This document shows positions 1 through 5,637 of a stretch of DNA of 14,444 nt, piece by piece (position 1 is the stretch's first letter; each line of letters begins with the position of its first letter). The stretch is from JADFQT01 sp047516825 (GTDB taxonomy: Bacteria; Chloroflexota; Dehalococcoidia; Lucifugimonadales; UBA3495). The notes beneath the pieces are model-generated. The model worked only from the letters and a program-made list of their open reading frames with translations. It was not told the origin of the DNA and searched no databases. Made by a program: the position numbers and the translations under genes. The stretch spans positions 1 to 14,444 of the forward strand of contig JAKZUA010000260.1 of the NCBI GenBank assembly GCA_047516825.1. Direction: 5' to 3'.

Positions 1-138
1 GCGGGCCTGCGGAACCTGGTCATCAGCTTGGTACGCCGGGCTGGGCATTCCAACGTAGCCGCTGCCCTACGCCGCCACAATGCCCATCTCAGCGAAGCTT
101 TCGACATGATGGGCTTTTCCTACCAGGCAGGAGAATGA
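1..138 (+). CDS. ISAs1-family transposase, C-terminal fragment
   Basis: Frame 1 is open from the left edge to TGA at 136-138 and encodes 45 residues. The segment contains LRNLVISLVRRAGHSNVAAA followed by LRRHNAHLSEAFDMMGF. It matches the usual C-terminus of ISAs1 DDE transposases: an LRN-x-A/V helix, a 'N-I/V-A-x-A-L-R' segment, and a final 'A-L-x-L-L/M-G' stretch. The catalytic DDE residues would lie upstream, outside the window, so activity cannot be judged. It is the 3' end of the gene, not an internal truncation: stop codon and element end are correctly spaced. A relative in another DDE family is possible but less likely. Confidence 0.72.
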   Translation, partial: AGLRNLVISLVRRAGHSNVAAALRRHNAHLSEAFDMMGFSYQAGE

Positions 139-148
139 AAAGGCCCTG
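1..148 (+). mobile_element. Right end of an ISAs1-like insertion sequence (partial)
   Basis: The element runs off the left edge. It is recognised from the transposase C-terminus it carries and from its terminus. Read on the minus strand, the junction begins CAGGGCCTTTTCATT at 148. From memory, ISAs1-family ends start with CAGGG. The stop codon of the transposase lies only 10 nt inside this end, as is usual for compact IS elements. The boundary at 148/149 coincides with the point where the neighbouring protease reading frame loses its family pattern, which supports it as the insertion site. The target duplication (expected 8-10 bp starting at 149) cannot be checked because the left end lies outside the window. 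Confidence 0.7.
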
Positions 149-615
149 ATTACCGCTACGTCCATATTGACACGCACGTCATCGGTCTTATCAATGTCTG
201 GGTGTGGGTTTTTGTCAGTCTCGATGCGGTCGATGCCCTTGGGGAGGCACTGAATGGGGCGGACACAGTGGCCAGTCAGGCGCCAGATACGCTCATTATC
301 CACTACCAGCACGCGCTCATCGGCCTGCAGACTATCAAGTTGGTTGTCGTTAGCAGCGGCGGAGAATCCGTTAACCGCCGTGCGATAAACGTGCCCTGGC
401 GTGACGCCGTTGTCGGTCGCTACAGTCACCGGGTCGTGGCCACCGTCGACCAGAACAACGAATCTCCCCGGCACGATCTGACCGTCTGGGCCGCCACCAG
501 CGGGTATCACCGGGTGGTTCTCCCCGTGGTTGCCGGCAAACACCGGGCCGACGGCCAGGGAGGTCAGAAGGCCGACCGAAATCAGTAGTAGAAACAGCGA
601 TAATTTCTTATTCAT
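149..615 (-). pseudogene. S8 subtilisin-like serine protease, 5' fragment interrupted by IS
   Basis: The frame starts at ATG 615 with AAGG 8 nt upstream. Residues 1-27 form a Sec signal peptide (Lys-Lys, hydrophobic core, cleavage near VFA-GN). Residues 51-111 resemble an inhibitor I9 propeptide (RFVVLVDGG, VNGFSA, VLVVDNERIW). Residues 124-156 (LPKGIDRIETDKNP to NMDVAVI) match the entry into the peptidase S8 domain, where family members continue with the catalytic Asp as D-T/S-G. Here VAVI is the last native residue run; after residue 156 the frame enters the IS end and adds about 26 foreign residues before a stop at 67-69. No catalytic Asp, His or Ser is left. The original product would have been a secreted protease. 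The rest of the gene should lie beyond the IS, left of the window, if it was not lost. Confidence 0.75.
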
Positions 616-657
616 GCAAGTACCTTGCCGGGAATATTTAAGCGCCCAGATATGACG

Positions 658-671
658 TCCTACTAGTAGGA
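658..671. repeat. 14-bp perfect palindrome, possible operator
   Basis: TCCTACTAGTAGGA reads the same on both strands. AGATAT on the left and ATATCT on the right lengthen the symmetry with a 4-nt offset. It lies 43 bp upstream of the protease start codon, a position typical of a repressor or activator site. No regulator that would bind it can be named. Confidence 0.4.
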
Positions 672-879
672 TATCTGAGTACGGGCCTCCTCTTCAACCG
701 ATTTTGGTAACAATAGGGTCCCAACTAGGTAGAAACAGCGTCCCAACTCGGTGACCTACCCGTTCTAATAGTAAATAACAAGCCAGCGACCGTTTGGTTA
801 GCACCTATTTTATCTTAATTCTGGATTATAAGTATTACTGGCATATTACCAGGGATGCGTGTAGCTGCTGAATCAGTGT

Positions 880-908
880 TTGTATCGGGGCAGCACAGCT
901 TATATACT
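880..908 (+). promoter_or_regulatory. Probable sigma-70 promoter of the epimerase gene
   Basis: TTGTAT (880-885), a 17-nt spacer, then TATACT (903-908). The -10 is 5/6 and the -35 is 3/6. The predicted start near 915 leaves a leader of about 35 nt before the Shine-Dalgarno GGAG at 940-943. Confidence 0.45.
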
Positions 909-949
909 CTAGTCCGGTCAAACCCCAGCCCTGGTATCCGGAGACACTT

Positions 950-1891
950 ATGGCAATCATGGTCACCGGCGGTACCGGCTTTATCGGTCACCGAATTATC
1001 CGCAAGCTGGTGGACCGGGGAGAAGAGGTGGTCTGCTTCGACCTGGCTCCGCCTCGGGCCAACCTGGAGCCGTATTTGGACCGCGTCCAGTTCTACCGGG
1101 GCGACATCGGCCAAATTCCCCACTTGCTGGAAGCGATCAACACCTATGGTGTCCACAAAATTATCCACATGGCCGCCCTGCTGCCGCCGGACACCGAGGA
1201 CCGGCCCCACTTCGGCATGCTGGTCAACATTCAGGGAGCGAACAACGTTTTCGAAACGGCCCGCTGGACCGGCATCGAGCGGGTGGTCTACGCCAGCTCC
1301 ATCGCGGTTTACGGCGTCCAGGAAACCTTTGGGGACCGCCCGGTGGACGAAGAAGACTTGTGTTCCCCCATCAACGTCTACGGAATGACCAAGGCAGCCA
1401 ACGATTTCGCCGCCGGCCGGTATCGGGACCGCTACGGTATGGACCTCCGGGGCGTGCGAATCTGCACCGTCTTCGGCCACGGCCGGGTGACCGGCATGAC
1501 GGGCATGATCGGCGGGCTGATGATGTCGTTGCCGGCCATTGGCCAGCCGGTGTCCATGGAGTTCGACCCCAGCGAAGCCTCGCCGATGATCCACGCCGAG
1601 GACGCAGCGGAAATGTTTGTTCAGGTAGCGCTGAACAGCAACCTGAATCACCCGATTTACATCAGCGGCGGCCACCTGGCGACCATTCAGGACATGGCCA
1701 ACCTGGTCCGGGAGTTTGTCCCCGACGCCCAGATAACCACCGGAGACCGGCCGGTTCCCCACGTTTACTTGCTGGATAACAGCCGGATGCTGGCGGATAT
1801 CAGCTACGAGATGGCTCCCCTCAGAGTCCGGGTGTTGGAGCACATGAACGACGCCCGCCGCGATGCGGGACTAACGCCCATCTCCGGCTGA
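950..1891 (+). CDS. NAD-dependent epimerase/dehydratase (extended SDR)
   Basis: This 313-aa protein has an N-terminal Rossmann fold with TGGTGFIG (residues 6-13) and Asp31 at the end of beta-2, which fits NAD rather than NADP. Further family marks are GDIG (51-54, adenine-side contact), HMAA (73-76), VYASSIAVYG with active-site Ser116/Ser117, and the catalytic pair Tyr144-xxx-Lys148 in VYGMTK. Length and order match nucleotide-sugar epimerases and related extended SDRs. The C-terminal substrate domain is generic, so the substrate cannot be named; there are no sugar-biosynthesis neighbours to narrow it. The start is set by GGAG 6 nt before ATG 950; a second ATG at 959 would cut into the first beta strand. 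It is monocistronic: its own promoter precedes it and a hairpin terminator follows. Confidence 0.88.
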   Translation: MAIMVTGGTGFIGHRIIRKLVDRGEEVVCFDLAPPRANLEPYLDRVQFYRGDIGQIPHLLEAINTYGVHKIIHMAALLPPDTEDRPHFGMLVNIQGANNVFETARWTGIERVVYASSIAVYGVQETFGDRPVDEEDLCSPINVYGMTKAANDFAAGRYRDRYGMDLRGVRICTVFGHGRVTGMTGMIGGLMMSLPAIGQPVSMEFDPSEASPMIHAEDAAEMFVQVALNSNLNHPIYISGGHLATIQDMANLVREFVPDAQITTGDRPVPHVYLLDNSRMLADISYEMAPLRVRVLEHMNDARRDAGLTPISG

Positions 1892-1918
1892 GCTAGGCCT
1901 CCAGCATCTGGCAGGCTG

Positions 1919-1962
1919 GGAATAGAGAAAGGGCGGCTGCAACGCCGCCCTTTCTCTATTCC
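1919..1962. terminator. Bidirectional hairpin between epimerase and DUF1501 genes
   Basis: The arm GGAATAGAGAAAGGGCGGC (1919-1937) pairs perfectly over 19 bp with 1944-1962 across a 6-nt loop (TGCAAC). It lies 28 bp after the epimerase stop and 19 bp after the stop of the convergent DUF1501 gene, so it can serve both. There is no long T-tract after the stem; the lower stem itself is A/T-rich. Confidence 0.75.
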
Positions 1963-1980
1963 GGCAGGGAGCTGCCGGGG

Positions 1981-3111
1981 CTACTTTACGAAAGCCAACT
2001 GCTCAAAACTGCCGCCCACCACCGGAACCGGGTCCAGGTCCAGCCAGTTTTCCACGATGGTTCCGTAAATTCCCCGGTAGTCGATGTTAAAGTGGAGGTC
2101 CCCCTCCAGCAAGTCCTCCTCCCGCAGGGACGGATACTCGCTGTACATGCCGCCCTGCACCGGATCGCCTATCGCCAGAGCGAGCCCGTCCGAGCCGTGG
2201 TCGGTTCCCGACCCGTTATCTTTCACCCTCCGGCCAAACTCGGTGAAAACAAACATCAGGACGTTATCGGCCGTTTCGTGCTCCCGCAGGTCGGCATAAA
2301 AGTCCGTTACGGCCTGGGAAAGATCGGTCCACAGCTTGGGATGGACCGGACCCTGGCTGGCGTGGGTGTCATAGCCGCCGTGCTGGGTGTAGAAGATGCG
2401 GGTGCCCAAATTGGCGTGCAACACCTTGGATATGCCCAGTAGATTCTGACCTATGGAGGTGTCGGCGTATTCCACCGAGGACTCGTACTTCGCCGGAGCC
2501 GTCTTGAGGATATCAGCCCCCTTCAAAGCGTCCAGGCCGGTTTGGCCCAGATACTCCATCACCGGTCCGGAACCCAGAGCTGGGGCATACATCCGAGCGA
2601 AAACGTCCAGGGCTTCGGAGCGATCCGGCTCACCGGTAATTCCGGTCAGAACCCCGTAGGTCTCCAACACCGCCACCGATGCCACCGGCACTCCGGTCAA
2701 AGCCAGCGCTCTAGGCAGCCCCCGACCGAAGTTCACTCCAGTAAGGACGTTCTCCGCACGGGGGTCCAGGTCTCGAATAACCCGGCCCAGCCACCCCTCC
2801 GTTCCCACCTTGTCCGGCTCGCAGGTGTGCCAAATGTCCATTGAACGGAAGTGGGAGCGGTTGGGAGTGGGATAACCGACGCCGTTGATCAAAGCTACCC
2901 TGCCCTGGTCGTACAATTCCTTAATGGGAGCCAGGGCTGGATTGAAGCCAAAGTGGTCGTCAATGGGAAGCACTTGGTCTTGAGGCACCCCCACGCTGGT
3001 GCGGTTGTCATAGTACCGGGGATCCCCGTAAGGAACGACCGTGTTGAGATAGTCATTTCCTCCGGTAAGCTGAATCACTACTAGAATCGGCTCTTTTTGG
3101 GTTGATGTCAT
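1981..3111 (-). CDS. DUF1501 family protein (alkaline-phosphatase-superfamily-like)
   Basis: 376 residues with the conserved marks of DUF1501: QLTGGNDYLNTVVP (14-27), NRSHFRSMDIWHT (84-96), HGGYDTH (244-250) and TEFGRR followed by NGSGTDHG (290-306). The conserved Asp and His residues in these blocks resemble metal ligands of the alkaline phosphatase/sulfatase superfamily, but no reaction is established for the family. Many members carry a Tat signal and are exported; this one begins MTSTQKEP and goes straight into the first beta strand, so it looks cytoplasmic. The start is supported by AAGGAG about 8 nt before ATG 3111. DUF1501 genes often sit beside a DUF1800 gene; none is seen here. It lies 82 bp downstream of the small membrane-protein gene on the same strand and might be co-transcribed with it. 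Confidence 0.88.
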   Translation of the reverse strand: MTSTQKEPILVVIQLTGGNDYLNTVVPYGDPRYYDNRTSVGVPQDQVLPIDDHFGFNPALAPIKELYDQGRVALINGVGYPTPNRSHFRSMDIWHTCEPDKVGTEGWLGRVIRDLDPRAENVLTGVNFGRGLPRALALTGVPVASVAVLETYGVLTGITGEPDRSEALDVFARMYAPALGSGPVMEYLGQTGLDALKGADILKTAPAKYESSVEYADTSIGQNLLGISKVLHANLGTRIFYTQHGGYDTHASQGPVHPKLWTDLSQAVTDFYADLREHETADNVLMFVFTEFGRRVKDNGSGTDHGSDGLALAIGDPVQGGMYSEYPSLREEDLLEGDLHFNIDYRGIYGTIVENWLDLDPVPVVGGSFEQLAFVK

Positions 3112-3193
3112 TCTGCGCGCTCCTTTGTGTGCCCAATATTCAAGTTTTCCGGCTAGAAAGCGAGTTAGAAAGGATGATTATTTGTACGATCCA

Positions 3194-3535
3194 TCAGGCG
3201 CCAGCACCGGGATCGATGGATGATTTACGAAAGGGACTCGCTGCGGCGAAGCCACGTATAATCAACGGGGCGGACACACCTATATTAATTGCTAAAATTG
3301 CGTTCAGATCCGTTTCCGTTTCGTAGGCATAAGCCAGCACTGCACCCGAGATAGGCCAAACGACAAAAGGGAGCCAGTATAGTGGGTCTCTGAAGTCCGG
3401 CCGCTGACCCTTCTCTAATTTCTGCAACTCCATCAGGTTTAATAAATTGATGGCAATTCCCCCAAAGGCGGCCAGCAAGATTGAAATGATCTGTACATCG
3501 TTCCAGTTAGCTTGAGCAAGGATAAACAAGATCAC
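3194..3535 (-). CDS. Small three-TM membrane protein of unknown function
   Basis: I do not recognise a named family. From GTG 3535 the product has 113 residues with three hydrophobic segments, roughly 14-34, 52-71 and 78-96. A short charged loop (QKLEKGQRPDFRD, 38-50) lies between the first two, and the hydrophilic tail ends SSIDPGAGA. I prefer GTG 3535 over the longer TTG start at 3541 because GGAG sits 6 nt before the GTG but overlaps the TTG region. The stop of the winged-helix gene is 18 nt upstream, so the two are almost surely one transcript, and the pair likely works together. A sensory or signalling role at the membrane is only a guess. Confidence 0.7.
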   Translation of the reverse strand: MILFILAQANWNDVQIISILLAAFGGIAINLLNLMELQKLEKGQRPDFRDPLYWLPFVVWPISGAVLAYAYETETDLNAILAINIGVSAPLIIRGFAAASPFRKSSIDPGAGA

Positions 3536-3553
3536 TTCCAACTCCGTTAGAGT

Positions 3554-3829
3554 CTAAGCTAACCGGTTCTTTATCGCCCCTAATAATTTCTCGCCTAGGG
3601 AGGCTTTCTTGAGAAAGTGAGACCGGGTGGTGTAGAGGGCTTCGCCTTTAGTAGAGGGAATCGACGATTTGACGACAGTCTCGTGATTTTTTAGGATTAC
3701 TGCCTCTATTGTTTGCGCAGGTAATCCAGTTTCGTTCGCCACTCCTTGGACCGTCCGCCAGCGGTAAGCGGGGTTTTCCAAGGCGGTTTTTACCGCTTGC
3801 TCCTGTACGGCGTCAAAATTCGTGGTCAT
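3554..3829 (-). CDS. Small winged-helix-like protein of unknown function
   Basis: 91 residues from ATG 3829, chosen because AGGAG lies 5 nt before it; the upstream ATG at 3850 lacks a comparable site. Residues 20-70 have a winged-helix-like pattern: ENPAYRWRTVQGVANETGLP (first helices), then AQTIEAVILKNHETVVKS (recognition helix and strand), then GEALYTTRSHF (wing strand). I have seen the 'YRWRTVEGIAxETGL ... ALYTTRxHY' pattern in uncharacterised bacterial proteins, but know no assigned function. The tail (KKASLGEKLLGAIKNRLA) is basic and probably helical. It is the first gene of a two-gene unit with a three-TM protein. DNA binding is possible; such domains also act as protein-protein adaptors. 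Confidence 0.68.
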   Translation of the reverse strand: MTTNFDAVQEQAVKTALENPAYRWRTVQGVANETGLPAQTIEAVILKNHETVVKSSIPSTKGEALYTTRSHFLKKASLGEKLLGAIKNRLA

Positions 3830-3889
3830 TCGTGCTCCTGCGCCTGGCAATCAGTACTGCAGCCTGAATCAAGTTTAGCAGATACACTA

Positions 3890-3923
3890 GCATCAGACCA
3901 GATGAGTTTGGGCCATCTGATGC
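3890..3923. promoter_or_regulatory. Inverted repeat upstream of the winged-helix gene, possible operator
   Basis: GCATCAGA (3890-3897) and TCTGATGC (3916-3923) form a perfect 8-bp inverted repeat with an 18-nt centre, itself carrying CAGATG and CATCTG. It lies about 60 bp upstream of the minus-strand winged-helix gene, so autoregulation by that protein is conceivable. A transcript hairpin is the alternative. Confidence 0.35.
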
Positions 3924-3948
3924 CGACTCGATAGGATGGGGGCCTGAC

Positions 3949-3992
3949 TACCTTGACGGCTTGCTCCGATTACCTTGACGGCTTGCTCCGAT
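3949..3992 (+). repeat. 22-bp perfect tandem duplication carrying a -35 element
   Basis: Two identical 22-bp copies lie head to tail at 3949-3970 and 3971-3992, followed by 6 further matching bases (TACCTT, 3993-3998). Each copy contains CCTTGACGGC, so TTGACG occurs at 3953-3958 and again at 3975-3980; only the second is correctly spaced from a -10. Confidence 0.85.
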
Positions 3993-4004
3993 TACCTTTA
4001 GAAT
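3975..4004 (+). promoter_or_regulatory. Sigma-70 promoter of the Fe-S carrier gene
   Basis: TTGACG (3975-3980, 5/6), an 18-nt spacer, TAGAAT (3999-4004, 5/6). The expected transcript start near 4011 gives a leader of about 57 nt before the ATG at 4068. The -35 lies in the second copy of a tandem duplication. Confidence 0.65.
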
Positions 4005-4067
4005 TGAAAGGATAACCTTGTGGGTTAATGTTCCTGGGTATATTGTTCAATCTTCGGGGAGGGCTTT

Positions 4068-4424
4068 ATGTCTATTACGATGAACGGCGTTGAGTTGGGA
4101 GTTGAGATTACTGAAAAGGCCGCCGGAAAGATCAAGTATTTCGCGGCCAAGGACGGCATCACTGAGAACGTGGGACTGCGGGTCGCCGTCAAGGGTGGCG
4201 GTTGCTCCGGCATGACCTACGATTTGGACATCACCGGCGAGGAGTTGGAGAGCGACAAGGTGGTGGAGCAGCATGGCGTAAAGGTGATGGTGGACAAGAA
4301 GAGCTACATCTTCTTGGTCGGCACCATCCTGGATTTCTCCGACGGCTTGAATGGCAAAGGCTTTAACTTCGACAATCCCAACGCCAAGAAAGCCTGTGGC
4401 TGTGGGACCTCATTCAGCGTCTAA
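4068..4424 (+). CDS. iscA: IscA/ErpA-type (HesB family) iron-sulfur cluster carrier
   Basis: 118 residues, the normal length for A-type carriers. These cytoplasmic dimers receive Fe-S clusters from the scaffold and hand them to apo-enzymes. The three cluster-binding cysteines are all present: Cys46 in VKGGGCSGMTY, and Cys110 and Cys112 in KKACGCGTSF near the C-terminus. The body has the expected ITEKAAGKIKYFAAKDG start and the VDKKSYIFLVGTILDF core strand. GGGAGG 5 nt before ATG 4068 fixes the start. It has its own promoter and an intrinsic terminator. The next gene encodes a YgfZ-like protein, which acts in the same late stage of Fe-S enzyme maturation. IscA, ErpA and SufA subtypes cannot be told apart from this sequence, so the symbol is at family level. 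Confidence 0.92.
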   Translation: MSITMNGVELGVEITEKAAGKIKYFAAKDGITENVGLRVAVKGGGCSGMTYDLDITGEELESDKVVEQHGVKVMVDKKSYIFLVGTILDFSDGLNGKGFNFDNPNAKKACGCGTSFSV

Positions 4425-4474
4425 AATTCCGGTCTAAATAGTCGGCTTTAGATTTCCCGAATCCCACCAGCGAT

Positions 4475-4510
4475 GGCGGCCCCCGATTCTACCGGGGTGC
4501 CGCCTTTTTA
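4475..4510 (+). terminator. Rho-independent terminator after the Fe-S carrier gene
   Basis: GGCGGC-CCCCG (4475-4485) pairs with CGGGG and GCCGCC (ending 4504) with one bulged T and an ATTCTAC loop, followed directly by TTTTTA (4505-4510). It lies 50 bp after the stop and 18 bp before the next start. The YgfZ-like gene may therefore depend on partial read-through or on a promoter I did not find. Confidence 0.82.
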
Positions 4511-4528
4511 GTTGGGCAGGAGGTTGGC

Positions 4529-5623
4529 ATGACAACTCAGCAATCATCGATATTCTCCACCCCCGGATTATCCGGCGTCGGAGGAAAGGAATTTCAGGAG
4601 CACCACGGCTGGCGAATGCCCGCTCTTTACTCCGACCCGGCTACGGAATATGTCGCGGCCCGGGAGGACGTGGCGGTACACGACTCCTCCTATGTGGGAC
4701 GCTTGAAGGCCACCGGCCCCGACGCGCTGGACCTGCTCAACCGCATGTCTACCAACCAGGTGCTGAGCCTGGAGCCCGGACAGGGAGCGCCGACCATTCT
4801 CACCACCGACCGGGGCCGCATTCTGGACCTGATTGGTGTGGTCAACTTCGGCGAGTACGCCCTGCTTTTGACTAGCCCGGGGGAACAACAGCGAGTCATC
4901 GACTGGCTGGATAAGTACACCATCATGGAGGATATGACCGTCGAGGACCTGACACCGGAGACTACTATGCTGACCGTCCTGGGACCCAACAGCGCGGTCC
5001 GGCTAGAGCAGCTGGTAATGGAGGACCTGGCCGATTTGCCCACCTATCACACCAAATCGGTGATCCTGGGAGGAGAATCTCTCAGCGTAATCAACCGGCC
5101 CCTGGCGGAAATTGCGGCCTTCGAGCTACTTTTTTCGCCGGGTTCGACGGCGGCGGTTTGGTCGGCTCTGGTCGAATCTGAGATTACTCCGATCGGTTTG
5201 CAGGCCTACCGGGCGCTACGGGTAGAGCGGGCGATTCCCAGTCACGGACGGGAGATGGGAGATACCTATAACCCTCTGGAGGCCGGGTTAATCGGGTCCA
5301 TAGATTTCACCAAGGGCTGCTATATCGGCCAGGAAGTGATCGCGCGGCTGGACACTTACCGCAAGGTGCAGAAGCATCTGGTGGTTCTCCATTTCCCCAA
5401 GGACACCCAGGTCTCGGAAGGAGACTCCCTGGAGTACGAAGGGCAGAACATGGGCACTGTTACATCGGTAGCCCGCATTCCGACCAGCGGCCAGCTAATA
5501 GGACTGGGCTACGTGCGCACGGCCAGCTCCAGTGTGGGGACTCGCCTGAACCTGGCAGCTCCGGCCAGCGGCGAGGCGGAGATCGCTCAGTTGCCTCTGC
5601 TCTTTGGGCCGGGGGAAGGTTGA
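4529..5623 (+). CDS. ygfZ: YgfZ/GcvT-like folate-binding protein, Fe-S enzyme maturation
   Basis: 364 residues. The YgfZ signature K-G-C-Y-I-G-Q-E is at 262-269, with the conserved Cys264. Upstream are the GcvT-like folate-binding blocks HDSSYVGRLKATGPDALDLLN (51-71), LTTDRGRILDLIGV (91-104) and LGPNSA (151-156), and the RVERAIPSHGREMG segment. The C-terminal part (about 285-355) fits the GcvT beta-barrel. YgfZ uses tetrahydrofolate and helps repair or mature certain Fe-S enzymes such as radical SAM methylthiotransferases; it does not cleave glycine. The absence of gcvH/gcvP neighbours and the adjacent Fe-S carrier favour YgfZ over aminomethyltransferase. AGGAGG 5 nt before ATG 4529 sets the start. 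It ends 14 bp from the stop of the convergent nadD-pyrE gene, with no clear hairpin in between. Confidence 0.88.
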   Translation: MTTQQSSIFSTPGLSGVGGKEFQEHHGWRMPALYSDPATEYVAAREDVAVHDSSYVGRLKATGPDALDLLNRMSTNQVLSLEPGQGAPTILTTDRGRILDLIGVVNFGEYALLLTSPGEQQRVIDWLDKYTIMEDMTVEDLTPETTMLTVLGPNSAVRLEQLVMEDLADLPTYHTKSVILGGESLSVINRPLAEIAAFELLFSPGSTAAVWSALVESEITPIGLQAYRALRVERAIPSHGREMGDTYNPLEAGLIGSIDFTKGCYIGQEVIARLDTYRKVQKHLVVLHFPKDTQVSEGDSLEYEGQNMGTVTSVARIPTSGQLIGLGYVRTASSSVGTRLNLAAPASGEAEIAQLPLLFGPGEG

Positions 5624-5637
5624 TCTAAATACCGGGC

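Larger units (their letters stand above)
616..949. other. 334-bp gap between divergent protease fragment and epimerase
   Basis: I see no gene here. It is less GC-rich than its surroundings. It holds a perfect 14-bp palindrome (TCCTACTAGTAGGA, 658-671), flanked by AGATAT and ATATCT, near the start of the protease gene. It also holds a 9-bp direct repeat GTCCCAACT at 718-726 and 740-748 (22-bp period), and a plausible epimerase promoter at its right end. I find no convincing promoter for the protease gene. Confidence 0.6.

Noticed and set aside
815..1843. Long minus-strand ORF of 342 codons opposite the epimerase gene
   Set aside because: It is the mirror of a well-supported SDR gene, lacks any domain pattern and has no ribosome site. 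High GC favours such antisense frames.
3949..3992. Tandem 22-bp units considered as a CRISPR or phage attachment site
   Set aside because: Only two contiguous copies with no spacers, and no cas or integrase gene nearby.
4529..5623. Glycine cleavage T protein (gcvT) as the identity of this gene
   Set aside because: The KGCYIGQE signature, length and Fe-S carrier neighbour fit YgfZ, and no other glycine cleavage genes are present.
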